64,000 nt of DNA from Chloranthus sessilifolius (Eukaryota; Streptophyta; Magnoliopsida; Chloranthales; Chloranthaceae): positions 6,647,299 to 6,711,298 of the forward strand of contig CM037597.1 of NCBI GenBank assembly GCA_021018995.1, written 5' to 3'. A model generated the notes under the pieces. The model ran no database searches. It had not been told where the DNA came from and was given only the letters and a program-made list of their open reading frames with translations. Both the position numbers and the translations under genes were made by a program. Below are positions 35,353-45,944 of this stretch, in pieces (position 1 is the first letter of the stretch; each line of letters opens with the position of its first letter).

Positions 35353-36135
35353 TATAATGATCTGAAATTTCTGAAACAAACGTGATTGTGTTGGTATGCA
35401 TGCCTGACACATAAATTGAGACAAATTTAAATTTTATAATAATAATAATTATATCAACGGGTGAAATTTGTACATGTGTGAAGCCATGTGTCATGCGTGA
35501 CACAAATCTGAGATCTGATTAGATCCTTGGTAGAGTACTATGAGTGGAGTGTATGTGCTCAACACCCGAACTTAAACTTGGGAAATAGAAATATCAGGGC
35601 TAGTTCTCTAGGTTAGCTTATATAGGAAGGAAGGGGTAGAGTTTTCCTCCCTCTTTATTTCCTTGTTGTTTCGTTGGTTTTGGTTTGAGCTACGAGACTG
35701 TGTCTTGTGCATCGCTTTGACCTCGCATCGGTTAACTTGGAGTTTGGAAGAACTTACCGTGTGAAACCAAGGTTTGAGATGCCATCTAGATTCTGATAAT
35801 CTAATCTAATAGTGTTGATCGACGTCGGTACGTCGTGTCTTGTCTGGGGGTAGTGTACCCACCTCTGTGTGTTATCGTAGAGCTGCACATTTGGTTCCAC
35901 AGAGCGCTGGTATCGACAAAATTCTCTGATTCAGATCTGAAACCCACCACAAGTCAAAGTTGTCGTGAACCACAAAAACGACCTTAACGAGGTGAGTTAC
36001 TATGTACTTTTAGTAGTTTTAGATGTTTTAATATGTAGGTGGATGCACGTGTGTGATTCGTTGAGAATCGTCGGATGTAGGGATGAAATAGGTTAAATGT
36101 AAAGAACTACAGTAATGACAGAAGCTGTCATATCC

Positions 36136-36604
36136 GATCGATCAAATTTAGTATTTGATCGATCAAATTGTAATCCGATTGATCAAACTTAATAAGTGAT
36201 CGATCGAATTATATAATACCCTATAGAACAGAAGGGTGTTTTTTCTGGAAGTTAAAGCTCGATAAATCCGATCGATCAAATTGGGAAATGATCGATCGAA
36301 TTAAGAACTTATCGATCAAATTGGAAATTGATCGATCGAATTGAGAATCTGATCGATCAATTTGGAAAAATGATTGATCAAATTCTATATAACAATATAC
36401 AAACAAAAGGTATGAAAATTGGGAAACTGGGCTCTGAAAGGTTGATCGATCAAATTTGAGAATTGATCGATCAAATAGGAAAAATGATCGATCGAATTCC
36501 CCTGTTCAGTCTAGGTTGATTTCTGGAGTCCGATCGATCAAATTGAGAGTTGATCGATCAAATGGAGAATTCAATCTATCAAATAGGGAAAATGATCGAT
36601 TGAA
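36136..36604 (+). repeat. Palindrome array TTGATCGATCAA in LTR H
   Basis: About 18 copies in three sub-clusters, split by stretches in which short phrases recur (AACAGAAGG, CCTGTTC). Confidence 0.92.
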
Positions 36605-37459
36605 TTCCCTTGTTCTGCCTGTTTTGGTTTTTTGGGAAAAATATTACTGGACTTGTACCAGTTGACTTTCTGACACCTCTGACACTTGATATAATGCATG
36701 TTTGGTCTAGGTTAAAACCAAGACACTTAAAGACGCTTTGGATTTACTTAGAAAAGTGTGATTTGAGGTAAGGAAAATTCAATCTAAATTGCATCTACTC
36801 TGAATTCATGGAGGTGTAAAATTTGTATTCAGACACATGTTTCTGATTACTATTTTAAAAGCATACTTCGTATATAAATGAAAGTTCTATCACTCTGACA
36901 TCTGATTCCTGATATTTGACCTCTGACACCTGATTCCTAATATATATATATATATATATGTATGTGATTTAAAGTTCATGTGACAAATCCCACTGACGCG
37001 ACGGCATATCCGTGATCGGCACGGCGGGATATCTTTGTATCTGATCTGTAATCTGTCTGGCACAAGTTGCTCTCATTACGCAGAGGCTTGTTGCAATTCC
37101 TGAAATTGTTCATTAAATGACGATGGTCAGAGTTACCCATTGGCAAGCATCTGGCTACCACGTGCTATATTCACGGGAGTTATTTAAGTATAAAATTTAA
37201 GTCATCTAAATAGATTATGCATTTCATCTGAAAATTCTGAATATAAATCTGAATCTTGTTATCCTGTATCTATTTTCAGTTATATGAAACCTCTACATCT
37301 GTTATATTTGAAACCTCTGCATCTGTTTAAAAATATTTGATTTGATCATCTGTTTTTGAGATATGTTCTGAAAACCATGCTTTACAGTTTTAAATGTAAT
37401 ATAATTGAGTTTCTTCTATTGAGCTTAGATGTTAGCTCACCCCTGACTCTATGTCATAG

Positions 37460-37569
37460 GTTCTAAGGCTCGGGCTCTCGGTACCGAGGGTGATCTGGAT
37501 TATCAGCCAGAGGTTGAGGCTGAGGAGGAGGAGGATACTGATATCCAGGCCGACGAGTTCTACCCATAG
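37460..37569 (+). other. Acidic LTR mini-frame, H
   Basis: The frame reads EGDLDYQPEVEAEEEEDTDI and ends ADEFYP-stop (37567-37569), directly after the acceptor-like ATAG|GT. Confidence 0.55.
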
Positions 37570-37976
37570 CTTGGGTATTTTAGACTTGTATTTTGGGATA
37601 TGTATATGATATTTTGGATTATTGGGTCTGGTGGCCCACTCTATTCTGTACTATTTTCTGTAACTACTTTTACTTATAGTTTGTATGCATCTTATAGGAA
37701 CCATTATTGGGAACCATCATTATTTTGGGTGATGGATGGCCATCACCAGTGGTTCTTCTTGATTCCTTTTTGAAGATGTATACTTGGTTCATTTCTTTAT
37801 ATATAGATATTTCTCTTTTTGTTGTGCCTTATAATGACTCTATCTGCCTCTTTAGATAGTGTCTGCTCTGATTTTCACTACATGAGCATACATTGTGTGT
37901 TTTGTTCTGGGCATCGTTAGTAACAATGATCCTGATGGCATGGGTTTTTGGGTGCAAAAATTCTGGTTATCACAGT

Positions 37977-37988
37977 TGATATCGGAGC
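37977..37988 (+). promoter_or_regulatory. Primer binding site of element H
   Basis: TGATATCGGAGC two bases after the LTR end, close to the tRNA-Met complement TGGTATCAGAGC and to the site in element I. Confidence 0.7.
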
Positions 37989-38085
37989 TTAGGCTTTAGG
38001 TCAGGAACCACGAGGACTATAGGGTTGATTACTTTTACAATCTATATACTGATCAATGTTATTATTTTTACAATGACAGACCAAT

Positions 38086-39354
38086 ATGGCCCCAAGGTTC
38101 AGAGGCCGAGGCAGAGGTAGAGACGGACCAAGGACGGTTCGTGTAGAAGAAATTAATGAGGGCACCGGTACTTCACGAGGAGCTAGGTTTGCTTCCGCTT
38201 CAAATGTTGTTCATTTGGGAACCAGGAGAGAAGGTGGAAATGAACAAGTTGAACAAGTGTTGGAAGCTTTGGCTAACAACATGGCTCAACAAACAGCCTC
38301 TATGGCTCAACAGACTACTGCTATAGCTCAGCAAGTAGAGCTGCCATCAACAACCCTACCCTCCGGGTTTGCCGAGTTTAAGAGAATGAGACCTCCTAAC
38401 TTCTCAGGTCAGACAGACCCGATAGAAGCTGAGGATTGGATTGAGGAAATGGAAAAGGTGTTTGAGGTGCTTCAATGCCCCGATGTTGAGAAGGTTAGAT
38501 GGGCAACCTTCAAGTTAGATGGTGAGGCTGGGCCTTGGTTGAATCAGTGTCTAGAATTAGGGAGCAGGAGATTCCCAACACTCCTTGGACCTGGGCAGAG
38601 TTCGTTGATACATTCAACGATCAGTATTTCCCTAAGATAGTGAGACATCAATGGGAGGTCCAGTTTATTAAGTTGGAACAGAATAACATGTCAGTGCGTG
38701 AGTATGGTGCTATGTTCACGAAATTCTCTAGGTTTACACCTTTACATGTGGCCACCGAGTTGATGAAGGCCCAAAAGTTTCAGCATGGACTGAGGCCAAA
38801 CATTCAGGAGAGAGTGGAGATGTGGGAAATAGAAACTTATGGGGGAGTTACGTAAAAAGCTCTCATTGCTAAAGAAGAGATTTAGAAAATGTTTTCAAGA
38901 AGAGATCAGCAGAGCAAGGATAGGGCGTCACAAGGACAATCAAGCGCCTATGTTCAAGTGAATAAGAGGCAGAGGTTTTCACGACCGCCTATCTATCCTA
39001 CTCAGCCATCTTACTCGCGGGCTGCTTCCTCAGGACCGAGCTCTTATCAAAGACCACCTGTACCTATATCATCCAGACCCTTTCGACCTTCTGGTCCTTC
39101 TGCTAGTGGAGCTTCTATTGCACAGGGATCTTCACGGGTCTCATCTTTTACGCCGGCCCCATCATGTGCAAAGTGTGGGAAGCCGCACAAGACAGAGGAA
39201 TGTTGGAGTTTACTTCAGATGTGGCAAGATGGGCCACATGGTCAGAAATTGTCCGGAGGAGAGCAAGGAGCGAATTGTTTCAAACGTCACTTAGAAATCT
39301 TGGACCTCTTGTTGATGTCGCATATCTTTATAACATCCAACGATGTTATCCAAG
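38086..39354 (+). pseudogene. gag: Element H gag
   Basis: Starts MAPRFRGRGRGRDGPRTV 111 bp after the LTR. A Gln-rich stretch (MAQQTASMAQQTTAIAQQV) precedes the capsid-like motifs MRPPNFSGQTDPIEAEDW, RWATFKLDGEAGPW and MSVREYGAMFTKFSRFTP. The nucleocapsid begins CAKCGKPHKTEEC; the second knuckle (CGKMGHMVRNC) is in another frame. A frameshift lies near 38540 and stops near 38855 and 38884. A Pro/Ser-rich linker covers about 38980-39150. Confidence 0.87.
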
Positions 39355-39501
39355 GTATCTTTATGCTTTCAGAGTTTAATTTTGTTCTTTGGTATATATA
39401 TGTTATAGAATGTTCTAGTAAATTTTATACATAGAAATATTCTTGAATGAAGTACACTTGGTGTGGACTTAATCCTATATGTTTTGTCATATAAACTTAA
39501 G
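39355..39501 (+). other. Candidate gag-pro intron of element H (147 bp)
   Basis: Donor TCCAAG|GTATCT and acceptor ACTTAAG|GTACCC. Joining keeps one frame through SNDVIQGTL. The interior is AT-rich. Same codon as in A and I. Confidence 0.75.
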
Positions 39502-39576
39502 GTACCCTTCCTATGACCCGAGATGGGGATATATGTGAGACTGAAGTACAAGTGCTAATTGATCCAGGGTCTACTC
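39502..39576 (+). pseudogene. pol: Element H protease start, truncated
   Basis: The frame reads LPMTRDGDICETEVQV and then LIDPGSTHS, the protease active-site region, and stops at the junction with the LTR of I. The rest of H pol is absent from the window. Confidence 0.85.
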
Positions 39577-39670
39577 ACAGTAAATAAATACAGAACTGTG
39601 GCCACTAGGCACACAGTTAATCTAAAATATAGGTACAGATCCCAAAAATAACACCAGACGAGTACCCAAA

Positions 39671-39782
39671 CTACTGATAAAATTCGTCAGTAGGGGTGTC
39701 AATGTCCTCCTCCTCACCCTCAGCCTCCGGCTCCGGCTGATAATCAGGGTCACTCTCCATGCTAGGAACCTAGCCTCATAAC
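39671..39782 (-). other. Acidic LTR mini-frame, I 3' LTR
   Basis: Open from the acceptor-like AATAG|GTTA to TAG. The copy in the 5' LTR (51324-51436) has one in-frame stop in place of the Gln of DYQP. Confidence 0.55.
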
Positions 39783-40635
39783 CTATTATATAGAAACAGG
39801 GTGAGCTAACCATCTAAGCTCAATAGAAGAAACTCAAGTAATTGCATCAAAAATATAAAACATGGTATGCAGAACATAACTCAGAAAGGATGTCAAATCA
39901 CAGAATGCAAACAGAACAGAATAGATGAAGACATATGATCAGATATCAGATGCAGAATTTTTTGGAACAAAACAGATACAGAACTTTCCAGAAATAGACT
40001 TTATTCTCAGAGTTTTCAGATTCATGCATACAGTATTTAGTGACTTAAATTCTTTACTTAAATAACTCTCGTGAATATAGCATGTGGTAGCCAGATGTGT
40101 GCCGATAGGTAACCCCGACCATCATCGTTCAATGAATAATTTCAGATAATTACATCAAGCCTCTTCAAAGGAGAGAAACTTGTGCCAGGGGATTTACAAA
40201 TCAGATACATGGATATCCCGCTGTGCCGGTCGTGGGTATCCTGCCACGTTAGGGGGGTTCGTCACATGAACTTTAAATCAGAGCATATATCAGGATATCA
40301 TAAATCAAAGCAGAGCAGATATACAGAAATCAGAGATGACAGAGCTCTATCATATGTAAGGCATGCTTTTGAAACAATAGAAGTCAAATACAGTTACTCA
40401 GAAATCATGCAGTCATATTGGATACAAGTTAGGTTGAATTTCCCCTATCTCAGAACAGATCTTTCTAAGCAAATCCAAAGTTTTGTAAAGTGTCCTGATC
40501 TTGACCTAGACCATATGTATATTGTATTAAGTGTCAGAAGTGTCAGGAAACTAATTGGTACACTGCCCAGCAGTATTTTTCCCAGAAAACCAAGACAGAC
40601 CAAAACAGACCAAAATAAACCAAAACAGAGAATTC

Positions 40636-41548
40636 GATCGATCAATTCCTCTATTTGATCGATCGAATTCACATCTAATCGATCAATTGAAGAAAGTGAT
40701 TGATCGATCAGATGCCTTAATCTTTTACAGACAGAACAGAGGAAATCTGATCGATCAATTCCCTATTTGATTGATCGGATTCACAAGTTGATCGATCAAT
40801 CCTCATATTTGATCGATCAAAACCAACATTTCACCTCTTCAGAATAGAGGAAATTCGATCGATCAATCTCCTTATTTGATCAATCGGATCCTCAATTTGA
40901 TCTATCAATCCTCATATTTTTTTTTGATAATTAAAATATAAATTTAATTGCCTACTTTTTAAAAGATGGAAGTTCTTAGAGGGAGATGCCGTTTGTTAGT
41001 GCCATAGCCCGGACAGCTTAAAAACACAGCTTGACACATTCATCTACCCGAAAGTAGATAATAATGATCAAGCGGCCCACGCTGGTTACAAAGCTACTCA
41101 CTCATCTCCATAAGTTCAACCATCTTATTGCCCCCTAACGTTAGGGTAACAAGCCCGTACAAAGAGCTCAGCTATCAATCCTCATATTTGATCGATCAGA
41201 TTTTCAAAGTCAAAATTTCAGAAAAATAAGCCTCTTGTTATATAAGGTTTATAACATTCTATCGATCAAATCCCCAGTTTGATCGATCAATATCCCATTT
41301 CGATCTATCAATTTCCCAATTGATCGATCAGTTACCATTTGATTGATCACTTACATTTTGATCGATCCGTCTCCAATTTGATCAATCAAATCCCAGATTT
41401 GATCGATCGGATTTATCAGGCATTAACTTCTTCAAAAACACCCTTTTGTTATATAAGGAGTTTATAAAATTCGATCTATCAAATCCCAAATTTGATCGAT
41501 CAGATTATAATTTGATCGATCAAATACTCAATTTGATCGATCAAAAAT
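40636..41548 (-). repeat. Palindrome array TTGATCGATCAA in I 3' LTR (interrupted)
   Basis: At least 25 copies, several with single changes (GATCTATC, GATCAATC), split by the 252-bp insertion. Matches the uninterrupted array at 52286-52910. Confidence 0.93.
40920..41171 (-). mobile_element. Short non-LTR retroelement (SINE or LINE 3' end)
   Basis: A 252-bp insertion with a T-run at its left end (a poly-A tail on the minus strand), flanked by the 18-bp duplication CTATCAATCCTCATATTT (40902-40919 and 41172-41189). The long variable duplication and A-tail point to target-primed reverse transcription. I see no clear tRNA-derived A/B boxes, so a 5'-truncated LINE tail is as likely as a SINE. Confidence 0.75.
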
Positions 41549-42314
41549 GACAGTTTCTGTCATAAATGCATTCCGTTGATTTTTTTTAACCTAATTCCTC
41601 CATGAATCCTATGATTCTCCACAAATCATTCATGCACACATAAATACATAATTATTGCATTATAACTCCTATAAATACTTGGTAACTCACCTCCTTTAAG
41701 TTGATTCCTTGGTCCAAGGAAAACTTCGGCTCAAGGTGGGTCTTCGAATTCGAAACTCGAGAGTTTGCCGCTTTGAGATCTCCGAAAAACCAAAGGTACA
41801 ACTCCATGCTAATACACAGATGTGTATTACCCTCTCAAATGTATTCAACGTCCACACGTTGATTCCATCACGCCTTAACTCAAAGGATCCGAAATTCTCA
41901 CACTTTGTGACAGCCCAGATTTGCGCACCTGGAAACTCGTGCCATCAGGATCATGCTCTGGATGATCCCTAAGACAATTTACCGAGTGTCTGCTCATATA
42001 GCGGAAATCAGAGCAGACACTGTCTAGTAGTGGCAGATCGAGTCATCATATAAGGCAAATATCAAGGAAGAAGTAAATACCACAATGCATATATAATATA
42101 AAAGAATATACATCCTCCAAAAAGGAACCAAGAAGAACCACTGATGATGGACAACCATCACTCAAAATAATGGTTTCGATAGTGGTTCCTACATAATGTA
42201 TAATAAATATATAAACAACATCTATAATAATAAATATAGATGGTGGCCACCAGGCACACAATAATCCAGAGTATCATACAAAAAATCTCAAAATAAAAGA
42301 CTCAAGTACCCAGG

Positions 42315-42427
42315 CTATGGATAAAAATCGTCCACCTGGACGTCAGTCTCCTCGTCCTCAACCTCAGCCTCTAGATCAGGCTGGTAATCAGGATCGCTCT
42401 CAGTGCCGGCAGCTCTAGCCTCAGAAC
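42315..42427 (-). other. Acidic LTR mini-frame, J
   Basis: After the acceptor-like TTTTAG|GTTC, the frame contains ESDPDYQPDLEAEVEDEE and ends DDFYP-stop. Against the I copy, all differences in the ESDPDYQP codons are at third positions. Confidence 0.58.
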
Positions 42428-43253
42428 CTAAAATTGTTATAGAAAACAGGGTGAGCTACATCTAAACTCTGTAGAAGAAACACAAGTAAAGTGCATATAA
42501 CAATGGAAAACATGGCATACGGAATGTAGAATACAGACAGGTAATCAGATAGATATAGAAAGCAGAGTACAAGCATAGCAGAATAAATGTAGACAGCTAA
42601 TCAGGCATGTAGAATAATCAGAATGCAAAAGTACAAGGAAAAACATAGTCACAAAGTGATCGGATGCATGCATACAATAGTTATTATCTTAAATTCTATA
42701 TACTTAAATAACTCTCATGTGTATATCACGTGGTAGCCAGATGTGTGCCGATGGATAACCCCGACCATCGTCGTTCAATGAACAATTTCAGAGTATTGCA
42801 TCAAGTCTCTAACAAAGGAGAGCAACTTGTGCCGAGGTTTACAATCAGATACACAGATATTCTGCCGTGCTGATCATGGGTATCCTGTCACGTCAGGAGG
42901 GTTCGTCACATGAACTTTAAATCAGAGCATATATGCATCAGGGATCAGAACAGAGCAGAAATACAGAACCAGAGATAACAGAACTTTCATTTTATCTAAG
43001 ACATGTTTTAAAACAGAAGAAGTCAAATATGAATGTTAGGAAACCATGCAGTCAAAATCAGATACAATTTACGTTGTAATTCCCCTACCTCAGAACTTAT
43101 CTTTCTAAGCAAATCCAAAGCCTTATAAGGTGTCCAGGCTTCGACCTAGATCAAGCAAAGTGTATACTATGTGTCAGAATAGAAAAGAAAACACTACCCC
43201 CCAGTGTTTGCTTCCCAAAAACCAAAACAGAAAATAGTTCCAGCACAGAGGAT

Positions 43254-43866
43254 TTGATCGATTAATCACCCTATTTGATCAATCGGATTCACATATGATC
43301 GATCAATCTCTTTATTGATCGATCGAATGCCCCATAGTTTACACAATCAGAGCTGAGGCTATCTGATCGATCAATCTCTTATTGATCGATCAAATTTCCA
43401 AGTCGATCGATCATTACCCATGTTTGATCGACCGAATTCCCATCATCAACACCCTTCAGAACTGACCCGACCTTGATCGATCAATCTCTCATTTGATCGA
43501 TCGAGTCCCAAATTCAATTGATCAGTCCCTATTTTTGATCGATCGGGGCAGAAACTCAGAAAAAACAAGGCTCCTGTTCTATAGTTCTATTTATAAAATT
43601 CGATCGATCAGCCTCATAGCTTGATCGATCAATTTCCAATTGATCGATTAGTTCACGCCTAATCGATCACTTCTTATTTGATCGATTAGTGCCAAATTCA
43701 ATTGATCAAACCACCAGTTTGATCGATCGGACTCATCGGGCACCAACTTCTCAAGAAAGGCCACCCTTCTTCCTTACATAAACACAAGGAGAATTGATCG
43801 ATGAATCCCTATGTTTGATTGATCAGATTTCAGCCTGATCGATCAATTATCCCAATTGATCGATTG
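43254..43866 (-). repeat. Palindrome array TTGATCGATCAA in solo LTR J
   Basis: About 22 copies in the same three-cluster layout as I and H, but with different spacer words (for example TTCCAATTGATCGAT). Confidence 0.92.
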
Positions 43867-44840
43867 GACATGACAGTCAAGCTGTCATTAATGGGGATTG
43901 TTGAAATCAACCCAAAACAGCCCTAGTCATAATGATTCTCCCCGAATCATTTAGGCATCTTTACACCAGCATTTAAGACAAATAAATCCCCTATAATACT
44001 TATAAAACTCACCTCTTACGGTGATTGCTCTAGGTTCACAGCATCCGGGTTTCACGAGGGTTTCGGGTTCGGATCGGCGAGCTTATCTATGTGGGTTCTC
44101 CAGTGGACCAGAGATTGCGTCTCACGATAACACGCAGACGTGCTTTGCTCTATCAATCCGGTTCGACGTACACACGTTGACCTCCTCACGCATTAAATCA
44201 GAGGGTCAGAGGTTTGGGGTTTCTCTCACACAAATCCTCACGGTTGGTTCTCTAAGAATGGTTTGCAAGCTAGGTTTTCAAGGCTAGAGCAAGGAGAAGA
44301 AGGATTGGGTATTCCTAATCTTCCTTCTCTTATAAGCTACAAGGGAACTATCCTAGATATTTCCATCTCTAATGGTCTTGCTTCGGTGTTGAGCACACAC
44401 ACACACACATGTACCTAACATCCTACAAAGGATCCCATTGAACCTCAGATTTGTGTCATTAGTGACCTATCACTTCGCACGCACATAAAAATAAAAGTGT
44501 TAGTATTAATAATCATTTTTCCAAATTTTCAAATTTGTCTCGATTTCCGTGTCGTCACGAATATCAAGGTTGTCAGAAGGTTCTTGGAAATTTCGGGTTG
44601 TTACACACTTAGTTTCACACAGAAGATTTCAGAACCAACTCTTTTAGCTACAGATCAACAGGGAAGCAAGGAGTAGAGGAAATGCATTCCAACTCCTTAC
44701 CTTCTCTTATAAGTTACCAAGGTGAAATATTCAGGCAAGTGACATCTCACATCACACACTTACTGTTTAATAATCTTGATATTAATATTCTTATTATTAA
44801 ATTTTAAATTCGTCTCGATTTCCATGCTAGGGTCGTTACA

Positions 44841-44853
44841 TTCTCCCTCCCTT
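44841..44853 (-). promoter_or_regulatory. Polypurine tract of element I
   Basis: The minus strand reads AAGGGAGGGAGAA immediately before TGTAACGACC. Confidence 0.82.
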
Positions 44854-44984
44854 AGGAATTTTTGTCCTCGAAAATGATAGAGAGATTCAGACAGGTCTAC
44901 GGGGTGTCCTAAACCCTAACAATCTCATAACGAAGCAGACATAAATAGTCCTAACTGTAAGAGTGGGTCACAGTGCAATAGTCT

Positions 44985-45169
44985 TCGCGAAGCACGCCTA
45001 TGAAGGGTCGGGATCCGTAGTAACCTGGATGTACTGCGTGTGACATCCGAGAATGCCATAGAGGATTGCATCTATACATGGGTTGTACGACCGATTCAAC
45101 ATGTGGGACGGGCACAAGAACCCGCGAGGTAGGGTCTTTACGCGAAGCGTTCTTCGTTTGCGGTCCCAT
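44985..45169 (-). pseudogene. Start of a 3' ORF in element I, fused to non-coding 3' sequence
   Basis: ATG at 45169 opens a frame MGPQTKNASRKDPTSRVLV that resembles the start of the extra ORF of A (MPPRTRLTTKKAASK) in position, basic character and preceding AAACCCTAA-like leader. After about 30 codons it runs into the non-coding block shared with B and C, so the body of the ORF appears deleted. Similarity is short; I treat the homology as probable, not proven. Confidence 0.45.
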
Positions 45170-45396
45170 AGTTTAAAAATGATAAAATACACAAAAAAAA
45201 CCCAAAAGAATAGAGAAATTTAGGGTTAACTGTGTTAGGAGACCGAAATGCGATCCAAGGAAACAAAAACTCGAAGCTCCGATAGCCGGAAGTAGGTGGA
45301 AATCAAGTTCGAACCCAAAGAATGCAAAGAGCCTTCGCACGATGAGGTTCCTTTGATCGTTCAAATGAGTACTTTAAAACCCAGCTTCACTTACAT

Positions 45397-45752
45397 CGAT
45401 AAATTTGATCGATCAATGCTAAATTGATCGATCGGATTTCAAAACCAAAAAGCCCTAACCCGATAGGTTTGATCGATCAATCCTTATATTGATCGATCGA
45501 ATTTCAAATTTGATCGATCACTTTGTCCAATTGATTGATTGGATTGGTCAAAAATAGCACAAAGTTCAAAGTCAGTTGATCAATCAACTCTTCAGTTTGA
45601 TCGATCGGATTCACATTTGATCGATCAAATACTCACTTTGATCGATCGAATAGGTCTTAAGTAGATTTCATGATTGATTGATCAATTTCTCAATTTGATC
45701 AATCGGACTAGTACTTGATCGATCAAACCCTCAATTTAATCGATCGAATTTA
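45397..45752 (-). repeat. Internal TTGATCGATCAA array of element I
   Basis: About 15 copies between the pol stop (45945) and the 3' ORF start (45169), using the same motif as the LTRs of I. The corresponding place in A carries the A motif instead. Confidence 0.93.
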
Positions 45753-45944
45753 ACAGTAAAGTTGTTTTCTAAATTTACAGGTGTAAAAGACCTGTGAGCC
45801 TAATTTTAAGAACCAAGTGTTATCTCCTACCGATACACTAGCATTCCATGTATCAAACACTATTTAACATTAGTGTAATTGCATTTTATCATCGAATATT
45901 AAGTAACAAACGAGGTAATTTAAAATTAACAGTTACCTCGCATC

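Larger units (their letters stand above)
35353..37974 (+). repeat. 5' LTR of element H
   Basis: Starts near TATAATGATC (the expected TG is changed) and ends TGGTTATCACA. Similar in layout to LTR I. Contains donor-like GAG|GTGAGT at 35991/35992, a TTGATCGATCAA array (36136-36604), the hairpin TGAGCT/AGCTCA (37420-37439), acceptor-like CATAG|GTTC at 37459/37460, and the GGTGATGG-ATGG-CCATCACC hairpin near 37728-37747. Confidence 0.82.
41906..44605 (-). mobile_element. Solo LTR J inside the 3' LTR of I
   Basis: Begins TGTGACAGCC and ends GGGTTGTTACA, with perfect duplication CACTT at 41901-41905 and 44606-44610. At 2.7 kb with no internal sequence, it is what remains after recombination between the two LTRs of a full element. 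Contains donor-like GAG|GTGAGT at 44013/44012, an array (43254-43866), TGAGCT (42452-42457, hairpin partner decayed) and an acidic mini-frame. Confidence 0.93.
39577..44840 (-). repeat. 3' LTR of element I (interrupted, outer end missing)
   Basis: The LTR pieces are 39577-40919, 41172-41905 and 44606-44840, matching 51230-53634. The outermost 327 bp (counterpart of 50903-51229) are missing. Holds a non-LTR insertion (40920-41171) and solo LTR J (41906-44605). Acidic mini-frame 39671-39782: the frame contains ESDPDYQPEPEAEGEEED and ends DEFYQ-stop. Confidence 0.88.

Noticed and set aside
45173..45364. Hydrophobic 63-codon minus frame in element I
   Set aside because: Lies in the leader before the 3' ORF start at 45169; no match in element A at the same place.
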